This document shows positions 45,278 through 57,466 of a stretch of 64,000 nucleotides of DNA, piece after piece (position 1 is the stretch's first letter; each line of letters starts with the position of its first letter). The notes below the pieces were generated by a model. The model did not search any database. It saw only the letters and a list, made by a program, of their open reading frames with translations, and was not told the DNA's origin. The DNA is from Rosa chinensis. Taxonomy: Eukaryota; Streptophyta; Magnoliopsida; Rosales; Rosaceae. A program made the position numbers and the translations under genes. The DNA lies in contig NC_037091.1 of assembly GCF_002994745.2 (NCBI RefSeq), forward strand, positions 13,206,501-13,270,500. The letters are read 5' to 3'.

Positions 45278-45481
45278 CTACTGAAGTTGGCCGGCGGCAC
45301 TACAAAAAACCGGAAAACCCTAAGTCGAAGAAACCCAGGCTCCGCAGTTTTCGCTTTGTTATGCTAGGTTGGGACAATTGGAAAGGGGAGAACAGTGTTA
45401 AAGAATGGTTGCTTGTCCAATTAGGATTCAATTTTATAAGAACAGAAAAATATTTGCTTAACGATTTTTTATTTATTTATT

Positions 45482-46399
45482 AAAGGATGGTTCTAATTAA
45501 ACCTCCTGATTTGCTCTTTAGACATCCCATCTTATTTTTTTTTCAACAAACTTTCCATTTTGCCCTTATTTGTATTTTACTTTTTATACCTCCTATGATT
45601 TGCCTAGTTTCTTTGAACATCTATTCTTTAACCTTTCTTTGATCTTTGTAAAGAACTAAACCAGCACAGTTGTGATTGAAGAAGACAATATTCTCAACTT
45701 CTCTTATGTTCATAAGACTATAATATATATGTTGCTATCTATAGGCCGCTCTTTTGAAACCACCCATTCTTAAACAAAAGCTTTCTTCTTCATCTTATGC
45801 TCTCAAAAATACGAATTCAAAAGAAAATGAAAAAAAAAATGCCAATGTTAAAAGAGATCTATTCCAATGGATGCAGTAATAGCCTCTGATATTCTCAAAG
45901 ATGCCACCTAAGTCGTTGCCAAAATTATCGGCAAACCCGAGTCCTATGTGATGATTTTGCTAAATGGGATTGTGCTTATTTCATTTGCAGGCACCAAAGA
46001 GCCGGTTGCGTATGGGGAATTGATCTCCATTTGGGGCATTGGACTGAGTGTTAATGGGAAGTTGATTCTGGAGACCATGCCAAGGTCTATCACCTACTTC
46101 TATCTCTAGTATAGTTCACACATTGCCATGTTACATTGTGTAGTACCATGCTAAGGTTTATCATCAAACCATGATGGATTGGGCAGTGCATTCACAACAT
46201 TTATATTTGTCAATGGGTTCAGAACAATTGCAAAGGGATGAAGTGTTTTTAGGAGGCAACTCTTGCTTTTCAACTATATTCATTCTATTCATTTTGTTTT
46301 TCCAAATTATAAAAGAGGGGTAAAATAGAGATTAAATTTTGACAAAAATTTAGGTAGGTCCAAAGAGCAAATTTGGAGGTCTGAAGAAAACCACCCTTT
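45482..46399. mobile_element. Terminal-inverted-repeat element carrying a MIF-like pseudogene
   Basis: Left arm 45482-45620 and inverted right arm 46270-46399 match imperfectly over about 100 bp. Shared blocks are AAAGGATGGTT / AAAGGGTGGTTTTC, AAACCTCCTGATTTGCTCTT / AGACCTCCAAATTTGCTCTT, and a TTTTACC-type block further in. No transposase. The interior is mainly a MIF-like gene copy. Target duplication was not resolved; flanks are AT-rich. Superfamily unassigned (Mutator-like is one option). Confidence 0.65.
45839..46085 (+). pseudogene. MIF/D-dopachrome tautomerase-like (MDL) pseudogene
   Basis: The reading starts ATGCCAATGTTA (MPML, compare MPTLNLSTN in plant MIF-like proteins). After a frameshift it reads PMDAVIASDILKDAT, a TAA stop in place of a lysine codon, VVAKIIGKPESYVMILLNG, ISFAGTKEPVAYGELISIWG and GLSVNGKLILETMPR. 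This is the plant macrophage-migration-inhibitory-factor-like family, small tautomerase-fold proteins. Six residues before ILETM appear deleted, and the last third is gone. The initiating proline region is kept but the frame is broken, so it is non-functional. It lies inside an inverted-repeat element. Confidence 0.87.
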
Positions 46400-47115
46400 A
46401 TTAAACTAGACCTCATATCATATTGCTGATTAGTCTGAGCTACATTATTACTTACACCACTGCTAACCTTAAGTTGGAGATTTAGAGATGGTAATGGGAT
46501 GGATTGAATGGAGTCAAAATATCATCTCGGCTCCTAAAGTTTTGTCACCTTCATCCCCTTCCTTGCTGGGGATTAAGTCCCCAAAATTGCTCGGGTTCTC
46601 CTTAACATATATTGCTACTTAATTTTTGAATAGTAATACTTCAGGTTTAGAAAGATCATAAGATATCATTTGCTTTAATAAAGTAGTGACATAGCGAAAA
46701 GATTATTCTATCACAAAGAAACATCATTACAACTAGCACAGCTTTCCTACTATGTTGCCACACAAATACAAATAGGCAACACTCCACTTCATCCTACGAC
46801 TAGGTAGTAGAATGTGAAATATCACAAAAATAAGAAGAAAGGACAAAAAACATAGAAGAAAAACTGTGTAAATAATGAATGTGGAAACGATTTCTATTGC
46901 TTATTCTTTTTGTTTATGGGTTGGCTTAATTGCTTCACTTAATGGAGATGACATCAATTATTATATAGGTTTCTTTTCATACTGATCTTTCTTTTTGTGG
47001 CTAGTGTAAGTGATGAGAAAAGATAAATAACTAGTAGATGTGTATTGGGGAAAAATTGTGTGGAGATAAAAAAGGGCAAGATTGGAAGTTTTGTGCAAAT
47101 TTTAGAAGGGCAGGT
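46400..47115. other. No gene seen
   Basis: AT-rich with short T runs. 47040-47110 (GGGCAAGATTGGAAG...TTTAGAAGGG) is the left half of a target repeat that continues at 49856 (CAGGTCCAAATACCAG). A similar sequence occurs at about 61160-61200. Confidence 0.4.
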
Positions 47116-49855
47116 TGTGATGACCTGGTTTTTTGTTATTTAATTTTAGTAATTAATAATAGACCAGTTGTACGAATAATTGTTATTGTGCTTTATTCGT
47201 AGGTTGTATGTGAAGTGGAATAGTTTTTGTACGTATAATTATTCGAATTTCACAGTTTAGGGGGTCGTGTGAAGTTTTACTTTTTATATGTTGAGATTCT
47301 CGGAAAACTTCCTTCACGAAAATTGTAGAGCGCGTCGATACGAGTTCGTGGACATGCGGAATGCGTAAATCGGAGTTCGTATGAGGAAGTTATGGCTATC
47401 GGAAGAAGTTTCTATTTTAGTATAAATATGGGAAATCAGAAATTATTTTCATTTTCCTCATTTCCTTTTCTGGAAACCTTTCTCTCTCTCTCTCTTCTCT
47501 CTTGGTCGATACCTTCGGTATCAAAGATTTTCGACTGACCCGACCCGAACCCGGTGACCCGACCCGGCTTTTCCGGCGAACTGCGGCGGTCTCCGGCCGT
47601 GAAACTTGGTCAGCTGGTTCGCCTCCTCCGTCCGGTCATCCCTGTGGTGTTCTCTAGCGACGAGATCCATCATATGCGGCGCTGCAAGGCTGTACAGTTA
47701 GAGTTTTCGGACCCGGCCAGAAAACACAACTCCCGCGACTTCACGGCTTCATGCTTCCTTGGTTGAGTTCAGAATGGGCTTCCTGATCGATCTATGGTGT
47801 TTGTTTTGATCGATTTACGTGGAAATCAGTTCAACTCAGTTTGAGCAATAATCTAAAGCTTGTGAGGTAGTTTTCGATCCCTTAAGCTTGTTTTCTGACT
47901 TCGATCCAGTTATGAAAATTCACAAGCATGCTTAGATGAAGCTTTTTGATGTTAGGAGTTTTGTGAGATATTGAGTTTTGGCCGGCGGCGGTGTGCCACC
48001 GCCTGTGGCGGCGTTCCGGCAGTGTTCCGGCCATGTAAGGGACTGTTTGTGGTAGTATATATGTTCTAGTTGTTGATACGAGCATTTTGATATATATTAT
48101 GCAAATTTTGGAGTTCGATTGGATTTGTTATGATTTTTACAGTTTCATACCGATCGATTTATTCGATCCGTGAGGATTCGAGCGTCCGATCGACTTGTGG
48201 TTTGGTCACATCGATCGTGGACATATTTCGGAGACTTTGGGAGGTCTTGGATGTGGTTTTGCTCGATTGGCGCCACTTTGGGGGTTTTAGTTCAAAACAG
48301 AGGTTTCGAACTTAAATCAGATGTGAATTGTCACTAAGTTGGAAACGTATGTGATTAGGTACTTGACGAAGTATAGTGGAGGATTATTTGCGAAGTGGCG
48401 GCTTTGTGCTTTATTGAAGACGCAGCAGGAGTTCGAGGTGAGTAATCTCACAAGGTTCTTTATGAACAGAATTACCATTATCGTTTTTGCATTAATTATT
48501 TAACTGCAAACTATAGTTGGTATTAGTAGGCATTCCTGAGCGAATGTCTACATATATATATATTTACGTGAAGTATATATATATCCTTGTGGATGATTGT
48601 GATGAATAATAATATGCATGATGGTGTTCATATTATTGTCAAATGTGACTTTTCATGAAGCAATATTGTGGAAAAAGATGTTTTCTACTGATTGAAAAGT
48701 ATTGTGTTTGATGCTACATTTCTGAGTCAAGCGCGACTCATTTTAGATGTATTGGTCTTTGTACCAAGGGTCACGGATGGTGAGCAGGGATTAGGAAAGC
48801 CGAAACTAGATGTTTGTAACGTTTTTATGTCGGATGTGACTTACTTAACGTTTGACTTTTAAGACCAGATAGGGTCTAAGAAGATTACATATCACAGATG
48901 GTGATAGGTTGCAGACGGTGACCTTGACGTTTGATTTCATGACCTGACGGGGTCTGAAGATCATGTGTCACAGATGGTGACAGAGCACAGATGGTGACAG
49001 AGCACAAATGGTGACCTTAATGTTGATTTTGAGACCAGACGGGGTCTGAAACCACATGTCACAGATGGTGACAGGTCGCAGATGGTGACCAAGGCAGGAA
49101 ATAGGTAATCACGTCCGTAGTCGAACGAGTGGTTACAATTTCAATAGGGCGATGATCTGTCTGCCATTATAGATTATGGGAGTGACGGTCGAGGTTGCTG
49201 GAGACTCATAACTATGTAGTTAAAGGAGAATTCCTTGAGCATTCTTCTTTTATTGTCTAGATGAGACTTGAATTGCTACTTGATGGTTAAGTTAGCAAAT
49301 AGAGCATGGTCATAGCGGTGACTCATGTTGTCCTTTCTTTGGAAAGGATATGGAATGTTAGAAGGAATCATGGCTGCATGTTTCCTTAAGTAGATTGATG
49401 TGAGTTGTTGATTGATGTTCATGAGTTACTCATACGAGCTTTCATAAGCTTACCAGGTTTTGTTGTGTGGAAACCCGGTGCATCATTCTTTTGGTGTAGG
49501 GGTTAATCCTGCAGGTCAGGAAAATCGTGGCTGAAGCTGAGGTAGCTACAGGCAGCTGAACGGGTAGGAAGCAAATTTTTTTGGCTTTGCCATTGTTATG
49601 ACTTCCGCTATGTAGTAAGCTCTGAGGAGCATTTACGCTTTATTTTGTGATGGCAACTTAATTCGTAAATTTGTGTAATATATGACTCTATGGAGCGAGT
49701 GCATATTAACTCGGATAGTTTCAGGGCATCATTATGTACTTGTTATAAAGGAAAGATGTTCCAGGTATTTGTATTGATGACTGAACATTCACGCATGTAT
49801 AATTATGGGATTATATATATCGATTTTCATGTGTGTAAAAATCAGGGGCGTGACA
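47116..49855. mobile_element. Long solo LTR (2.74 kb), Del/Tekay-like
   Basis: Starts TGTGATGACCTGG, ends GGGGCGTGACA, with perfect duplication CAGGT (47111-47115, 49856-49860). Length, the TGTGATGACC...CGTGACA ends and the ATCGGAGTTCGTATGAGG block (47372) match the long LTRs of plant chromovirus-type Gypsy elements as I know them. The frame 47554-47766 is probably spurious. There is a short-repeat region at 48720-49100. Confidence 0.82.
48720..49100. repeat. Irregular CACAGATGGTGAC repeats in the solo LTR
   Basis: CACAGATGGTGACAG, GCAGATGGTGACC and related copies recur about eight times, mixed with GACCAGACGGGGTCTGAA blocks (48864, 48940, 49031). Non-coding; probably replication-slippage derived. 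Confidence 0.7.
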
Positions 49856-50009
49856 CAGGTCCAAATACCAGTTTAGAAGATATGAATAGAAGTCCCCTTA
49901 ACAAAAAAAATTTAAAAAGGGGTAATTGAAATTTGTTGTTCTCAACTTATCTTACTTGCAAGTCTCTAATTCTAGATTCTTGCAAATTTGAAGATGAACA
50001 ACAACAACT

Positions 50010-50997
50010 CTAATTAAATTTTTTTTTTTTTTTGATAAAAAAGGTCATCCTCATATTGTATTTCAATAGGCAGTACCAACAGGACACATCCCTAGGGGCC
50101 GTCAGAAAGAGCCATATTACAGATTACCCTAAAAACCTATTCTAGAAATAGAATAAGAAACCAGCATACCCCCAGTACACGCACCTTTTAAAATTACGTA
50201 CTTTTATTCTAACAAAAACCTAGAGCTCTGAAGTAGATTAAAAAAGTCAACAGAACAAACTAGATTTTTGCAACATTACAAAATTTAAACAATACTAAGG
50301 TTTTGTAAGACCTAATCTATCCAACCCGACAACAAAGGGGTAGTCCAAAACATATGAAAACCTATCCCAAAGAGCCATGAAGATGTGGCCAAAAGGCCCA
50401 CGAATGAGTTCAAGGCCCAAAAGGCCCAATTAGTCCAAACTTTGAGTGAAGCAGGAAGAGGTGTATTCCTGCCGCACCAACCATCGCCACAGTCAACACC
50501 AATGTCATTGTTCCCACCGCTAAGAGTCACGTCTTCGCCGTCAACATCCAAGCTGTCGTCAAGCTCGACCACAACAACCGTACCAAAGCCTAGAACCATT
50601 GCACACCATCGCGCCACTAATGAATCAAGATCCTCCCCAAAGTCGCCATCACCCATCACACTAGGATGAAGAACTAGACTGAGCTCCACAAATCTCTAAC
50701 AAGCACCACCCCCACTATCCAGCAAAGCATCCAGAAATCTCAACCCCATATGCTTTTTTGCAGCGAAGCCAGCTAGACCGCCTCGCTCACCTGTAAGTAC
50801 CACCCCCTGAGGGAGTGTACTCCTACAAACCCGATCCAGATCCAAACCCGGAACGGTCTTGCCTCCGCTGCGACTAGGTACGTACGACAACCACCCAAAA
50901 GAAGAAGAACAGAAGACGACGGCCCACCAAAGATCGATGGCCATCCTGCAATGCATCGGAGAAAGTGATGAAGAAATCTATGGCGTCAGCCATAATG
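50010..50997 (-). mobile_element. RT-less retroposon, family R copy 2
   Basis: Poly(T) at 50018-50035 is its 3' tail. The adjacent block (minus: GGCCCCTAGGGATGTGTCC, TTGGTACTGCC, GATGACCTTTTTTATC) matches the 3' ends of copies at 29720 and 58395. The minus strand starts near 50992 with MADAIDFFITFSDALQDGHR and continues with frames of unrecognised protein (50956-50696, 50689-50312). No RT, endonuclease or gag domain is visible. Confidence 0.6.
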
Positions 50998-51012
50998 TTT
51001 GGGAGTTTTGTC

Positions 51013-51622
51013 CAAGGGCGTAGTTAGACTAGGAAGAATTGACCCTTCTCAATTTATGGAAAATCATTAATTAGTCTTAATTATCTATGAACATTAATGG
51101 AATGAAATAAAATTGACCCTTCTCACTTTATGAAAAATCTTTAATTAGTCTTAGTATTTAAAATTTAATACAAATTTACCTTAATTAGTCTTAATTATCC
51201 TTGAATTTTAATGGAATGAAATAAAAGTTTACACTATTAATACACTACAATATCCAATTAATATAAATCTTTTTAAAGTTTTCTTACCTTATTGAACGAT
51301 ATATGCCCGTATAGGCATTATGCCCATATGCATATATTTACGATTCTTTGTTAATATGCTAAATCGAAGTAACACATTTTTTTTTTCTATACTTATTGTT
51401 CATCTCAAATCCTAAAATTTATTCGACATGATTTAAAGGTCTTTCAATTTTTCCATTAATTAGTACAATTAACATTACACTTAAAATTTTCTTAGTGTTA
51501 TTTTTATTTTTACTTTTTCTTTTGTAAAGATTGTGTTATTCCTAAGGGATGACTGAAAATAAGATTAATTTGTTAGTTAATAAAATTTGACCCTCCAAGT
51601 GTGATTTTTGGCTACGCCACTG
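51013..51622. mobile_element. hAT MITE
   Basis: Termini CAAGGGCGTAGTTA and, inverted, CAGTGGCGTAGCCA, with perfect 8-bp duplication GTTTTGTC (51005-51012, 51623-51630). AT-rich interior, 610 bp, no frame. The right end of a related element may survive near 59090-59096 (TAGCTACGCCTTTGG). Confidence 0.85.
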
Positions 51623-52599
51623 GTTTTGTCAAAGAAAAATTCCTCAAGAAACCCTAACAGAGAGCAGCTAGGTCGGATTCAAACTCTAATTAAACATAAA
51701 ATGGTAACAAAAAATTAATTCAAACAAAATAATTCTACAAATAAAAAGAGAGTATAAAAAAAAAAAAAACAGATAAGAGTTAACTAGTGGGTTAAGAGTG
51801 GGAAAGGATGGGGTTAAAAAAAGGGTTTGGCAATCGATGAAACACCTCAGATGGGGCAAATCCATAAGTGTAATAGAGTATACTTTTGAGAACACAAACT
51901 CATGTGTTGTTCGTAGTCCCTATTCATTAGCAACGATTTCCTCCACTCCGCAATTGACCACTTCCAGATACACTAACTGCTGTAGACGTCTGACCATTGA
52001 GGATGGAAAAATATTTTTCAAACTCTGACACGAATTAATAACTACAGACCCTAGATTTTTGAAACTCTCTGGAGAAAGCTGGCTGTGCCATAATGTCATT
52101 AACTTGGTCAAGCCATCAAAGAACAATCTCTTCAAGCTTGGAATACCTGTATACACAACCATTCATCTTATGTAAAATGCATTTTCACTTAAGTGAATAG
52201 ATTAGAAATAAATGATGAAAGAAACATAAACAAGACAAACAATTTGATCTCCTTTTTGTCAAAGAAAGCGTTCCCAAGCTTTTCTCTTAAGTCCCTTTCT
52301 TCAATTTCATTGTAGTTCTTTAGTTGCGAAATCTCCAAAGATGGAAATCCAGTATAACTTCTTGAGCAGAATCTTGTGAGGATTGGAAGATCTTTTAGCT
52401 CCAGATTTTGTAGCTTAGAGAACATGTCATTCATATGCTTTTCATCAGATTCCTCTGTTGATACTATTTCTTCCATGGTTTGACATTCAGATACCTCAAG
52501 ATGTGTGAGTTGTGCAAGACTTCTAGCCATGGAAGATGATAATACGAATCTCAAACCATGAAGGTTACTCACCACTAGCCTTTTTAAGTTGGGAAAAAC

Positions 52600-53156
52600 G
52601 CCCTATAACACAAATCAAGTCTGATTATGATACTCAATTAGTATTATAATTCAAAATGTAGATTGATAACTAATTAATTGCTTGTAATTATGATTGATAT
52701 TATATAAATTCTATTTAGCCAAAGAAATACAGCAACACATTATAGGCCGGCTATAAAAAATGTTGAGATAGGAGAGAGTATGTATTATACCATCTTAAGT
52801 TACACAAATTTGCATTTGTGAAAATTTCTCAACATGTGTGTGTTTTTTGATTAACTAAATAGAAACTTTTCAAACTCAAAAGAATACATATTAAGTTAAA
52901 AAAATTTGCATTTATGAAAATTTCTCAATGTATGTATTTTTTTTATTATAAATAGAAAGTTTCGAAACTCAAAGAACAAAAATGAAGTGAGGAAAACCAA
53001 AAAATGTGCCTTTCTCCAGGACTGAATATCCGTAGTGTAATAATAATGTTTTTGCAAAAAGAAAGAAATTGATAAATATTTTCATAAGAAGGTGTCTATA
53101 CTACTAAAGGATAAATTCGATTGGACCAAAAAAAAAAAAAAAGACAGAAAAGCGCG
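52600..53156. other. Intron or spacer in the CNL relic
   Basis: AT-rich, no coding. It contains a diverged internal duplication: TTTGCATTTGTGAAAATTTCTCAA (52808) recurs as TTTGCATTTATGAAAATTTCTCAA (52907). Likely an intron between LRR exons plus repeat sequence. Confidence 0.5.
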
Positions 53157-53542
53157 TCAAGCTGAAACTAATAAAAAGCGTACCTCCCCTTTAATGATAT
53201 GTATAAATTCAGCATTGTGGACACGTAGATGTTTCAGTTGCTCAAATCCGTCAAAATATAATTGAAAGGCAGTATTATTACCAGCCTCCATCCCATTTAA
53301 GTGTAATTCGTCAGTTGTTTTCAGCAACATATTTACACCAGATTGGTACAATTCATTGCTGGTAGTGATCAACTTGATCTTTAGTGTGTTGAGGTTTGCA
53401 TCCTCATTATCCCAGTTCCACACAACATCGATATATATATTCGGTACATTTTCAATACTTTGGAGAACAAAACTGTTGGAAGAGTGTTAGCATCCAAGAT
53501 ATGTATTTCCAAGGCGCTTAGCTTGGACAAGTTCTTGAGCTC

Positions 53543-54027
53543 TGTTTCTGGTGGCTTTCTCCGGGTACCTCACACAGAATGCTATACCGTCCGGGATACC
53601 GATCCAACTCCTAGATCCTGAATTAAGAATACAGCGTTAGAGGGGTAAACCATACAGGACAGTTTACACCTCTCTGATGCCTGAGTGAGAAACTAATATA
53701 TAAGAGTATCAAGTAAATAGTGGATAAAGGAGTTGTTACCCGTCAAAGGTAGTTGTGCTAATGCCCTTATACTCGAGCATGGGGAAGGAGTCTCCCCTAT
53801 CTTCGATGTGGGACATAGGTTGTTCTTCTGATGCCATATCAGCACTCTTGTTTATGTAATTAGATGGGCTGTGCCAGCCTTGCCCCGGGCCCTGGGTGGC
53901 CGGGGTGACATCCCATACGAGTCATGCCATGGTGGGTCGTGAACCCAGCCCATGGTATAGTACTGGGGAGTACCGAAGGATCTTAATTATAGTGCCAAAC
54001 CTAGTGGAGACTTCCCTAGCATGTACA
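53543..54027. mobile_element. Solo LTR inside the LRR region
   Basis: 485 bp from TGTTTCTGGTGGC to CATGTACA, with perfect duplication AGCTC (53538-53542, 54028-54032). Removing it joins NNASLLEL to KNLSKLSALEIHI, the expected LRR continuity. Internal features (GATGTGGGACATAGG, CCTCTCTGATGCCTGAG) resemble the Gypsy LTR organisation at 43289-43802, so it is probably Tat-related. Confidence 0.88.
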
Positions 54028-56019
54028 AGCTCTAAAAGGCTTGCATTGTTTTTTGCAGTACTGATGACTCCTTTAGCCTCCCATCGGTTAAAGCTATTTC
54101 CCATTTTCAATTCTTCTAGTCTTTTCAAACTTGATATAACGTTAGGTGAAATTAGTTCCAATTGAGAGTAACCAGTTAAATCCAACAATCATAGATGAGT
54201 CAATTGCCTATTTCTTTAGGCAACTTTTTAAACTTGGATCCTTGAAAGCTAAGCATTTCTAAGTTCTGTAGTTGGCCAGTTAGAACTAAATCTCCCAAGA
54301 TGCACCAATCTAGACACAATGTCTTTAGACCTTTTAGGAACGGAAGAGTTGGAGGTAGTGACAGGATACTCAGACTAGTTAAATCCAACACTCCCAGCTC
54401 TGTCGTTTCTTTAAAAAAGTTGCACGGGATTTCCAGGGAGTGATGATCCTCAATAGTAAAGGAAAGATGAAACAACTTTAATTCTTTACATTGCAAAACT
54501 TCAGGAAGGTTGGGGATATTAGACATTTGGAGCGAGATCATAGTGCAGTTTTCACAGTCTGGCCATTCTTTCAACTCATCTCCTCCACTAAATTTCAACA
54601 CATGTTGATCCCTTGATGAAATACGTTTAGTAACATCATGCACAAAATCATGCAATTTGACACACCCACTAATTTCATGGTCAAGCAGTAGACAAGGATC
54701 CTTCAGTTTCTCAAGCTGTGAATTTAATGCATCCCATTCTTCTCTCAGTGTATTGAGATTTTTAAACAAACCGAAACCTATGCCATATTTGAACAGGTAC
54801 TCGATATGGATAGGTTTTGGAGAAAGAGTATAAAATCCACAAAGCAAGAACAATGGCTTTTGCTCCTCATCATCTAATTGATTGTAACCCCACTCTAAAG
54901 CCAAGTATGTCTCTTTGGTGAATTCTTCTTTGTCAAGCTTTTCTAAACGTCTCAATGCATCTTTCCATGCATGTACTGTTCTTCTATTTTTCAGGGCACT
55001 TGCAACAGTGACAACTAAAAACGGCAAACCTCTGCATCTTTTGGCTACTTTGGATGCTACTCTTTTTATAGCAGGATTTTTAATAACATCACTGCCATCT
55101 TCTTGAACAAATTTCAAGATTCTTTTCCCTTTAAACGGTCAAGCACAAACTCTTTTTGTGTATGCATCTTACCAGATAATACTTCTCATGTTCTGGATGT
55201 CAACAGCACTTTACAAGTCTCCACGCCAGAAAGTCCCACAGCCTCCAAATCAATTCTTCCCCACACATCATCTAAAATTATGAGAGTTTTCTGGTCTTTT
55301 ATCCTTGTATATAAACGATCTGCTCGTCCTGCAATAGTCTCATTAGGAAGCTCAAGTTACAACTTCTCAGTAAATTATTTTTGAATTCTTTCGATGCTTG
55401 GATTTTGTTTTTTTATCCAGTATCATAACCACATCGTCAAATAATGCTTTGTCTTTTGTAGCTAGCTTGCCAAGAAACTTCTTTGACAAGTGTGGTATTT
55501 CCCACGCCACCAAGCCCGTACACTCCTATCATGTAACATTAAGACAATTTCTCAATAGATTCTTTTTTTGTTCACCACCGAAGTTCTTGAACCAAAGGCA
55601 TCGTAATCTTCAGTACATACATCTTGTGGGGTGGTAGCATGTGCAAAAGTGTCGAAGTCTTTTTTTTTGTTGATTTTCGACTTAGCTGATGACGAAGCAC
55701 TAAATTAGGACATAATCCATAAATTTTTTTTTTTTTTTATGTTCATTATTCAAATCTCGTTTGCCTCTCCTGTGATCTTTTGAACATCAGTCAGCCATTT
55801 GTTGACATGGGCTTCAACTTCTCTAATGTTTTTCTGTTCTTCACCAACCCTGTGCTCCACACCCTGGCTCGCAACAACCAAGTCATTCAGTTGATCCTCT
55901 AGGCTTTTGACGTTCCGATTGTAGTAGATTACATAACCCACTTGGCGTCCAACTGGTGCAATTGCTAAGTCCACAAGTTTTCCAATAAGTCCGGTACCAA
56001 TATCAATAAGAAACGCCAT

Positions 56020-56499
56020 GATTGTTACTGTATAGAAAAGAAAAGAAAAAATTAATAGGAAACGTAAAAGGCCTTCGACCACACTTAAAAAAAAAAAACA
56101 AAAAAATTGAAATACCCACAACTTTTCTATGTATGAAAATAACTGACTTTTTTATTGATTGATGGCTACTTTAAATCCCCATTTACACAACACACATACC
56201 TAAACCGTTCTTCCTTTGAATGTCACCTTCTTCCTCTCTTACTTCTAGTTACTTTCTAAGGGGGTCTAGTACGTTCACTTCGTAAATAAATCTCAGATAT
56301 GAGATTGACTTCACAAAGGTTTAAAATGATTTGAGATCTTTTATGATGATAAGTCTCTTGCTTATATATTCTATCTTGTAAAGAATCCTATGGTGAGATT
56401 GGTATGCCCAAACTTTTATAACACATTTAAAAGTAAATTGATTTGTACAGCCAAATATATTCTTTAATTCAATGACATTCAATTTAAAAGAACCTAGAT
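56020..56499. other. Upstream of the CNL relic; no gene seen
   Basis: AT-rich. It contains A-runs and, on the minus strand, leader-like sequence just before the CNL ATG. No distinct promoter motif can be asserted. Confidence 0.4.
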
Positions 56500-57325
56500 A
56501 TGACTCAAATTTCTATTAGAGATAATGTCTATTTATCCAAATTTCAATTACTTTAACTCCGTTCACTCCAACATCTCATAACATAGCCCTTATCCAACTA
56601 AGTTTTTTATTATTATTGGTTTTTTTTTTTAGAACAGTTTTGCTCTCTCTCCCATTGTCACATAGAGAGATTGGAAGAGAGAAAAGTCATCGGAGACTTC
56701 GCCAGTCCCGGCATCCGATCACTGGTTGCTGGAGTCTCGTCACCGGTTGCCAGAATCCTGTACCAGTCGCTCGACTTTGTCGGAACCTCACTGGAGGTTT
56801 TATTGGGGGCGATAAGAGTTGAGAAATGTTTTATTGGGGAAATAAAAGTTTACTGGGGGAATAAACTTATTATCACCCACGAATAAATGTTTTATTGCCG
56901 AAGATCTCGTCGGATGTCCGGTCCACGTGAAGATCTTCGGAGATCTCATAAAAGTTTTAGGAGATTTACTGACCCCAATAAAATAAAATATGTTGTTGCC
57001 GTCCAATAAAGTTTTATTATTTTGAAAGTATTAAGAAGTTTATTGACCCCCACCCCCAAAAAAAGTTTATTGACCCCAATAAAAGTTGTTATCGTCTAGC
57101 AATAAAAGTTTTATTGCCTCCACAATAAAAGTCTTATTGCATCCCAATAAAAGTTTTGAAGTCAGGAAACCAGTGACAAGAATCTGGAGTCAGCTAAACT
57201 TCTAAACCAATAAATATTTATTGGAGAGAGTGGCATGCTTGCAATTTTATAATTGATCTTTGTCCAAAATAGTCTTTTTACTTTTAAATGGGATAAATGG
57301 ACCTACTAATCTCTTATTGGAGTAA
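56500..57325. mobile_element. MITE-like element with palindromic AATAAAAGTTTTATTG motifs
   Basis: Arms 56500-56560 (TATTAGAGATAATGTCTATT) and 57270-57320 (inverted: AATAAGAGATTAGTAGGTCC) are similar inverted repeats. Between 56800 and 57230 the short palindrome-like unit AATAAAAGTTTATTG recurs about ten times with CCCC/GGGG neighbours. 56640-56800 is GC-richer (TCATCGGAGACTTCGCC). No transposase. Confidence 0.5.
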
Positions 57326-57466
57326 GTGAGTTCATGTTTGCTCAAATTTTAGCATTTGGTCAAGACACCTATTTATTATTTATTTTCTATGTTTGGTAAA
57401 CACAAAATTTCCTATATTTTTATCTACTTATTGAGCAAACTATAGACCTACTTTCTAACCTAGCTC

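Larger units (their letters stand above)
51770..56019 (-). pseudogene. CC-NBS-LRR disease-resistance gene relic (RPS2/RPS5-type)
   Basis: Minus order. ATG at 56019, then a coiled-coil N-terminus (DIGTGLIGKLVDLAIAPVGR, YNRNVKSLEDQLNDL). P-loop GVYGLGGVGNTTLVKEV (about 55535-55485), with asparagine at the ATP-binding lysine. Kinase-2 TLIILDDVWGRIDL, RNBS-B VLLTSRT followed by TGA, GLPFLVVTVASAL (GLPL), VKLHDFVHDV (MHD-like). LRRs follow from 54600 to 54060, then after a solo LTR 53537-53160, then 52575-52190 and 52162-51770 (LKNIFPSSMVRRLQQLVYLE, EEIVANE). NLR proteins sense pathogen effectors in the cytoplasm. Many stops and frameshifts (for example 55743-55640, 55170, 53440) rule out a functional product. 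Poly(T)/poly(A) runs near 55720 and 53130 add to the decay. Confidence 0.9.

Noticed and set aside
47554..47766. A 70-residue Arg/Pro-rich frame as a small gene.
   Set aside because: Lies inside the 2.74-kb solo LTR and has no start context or domain.
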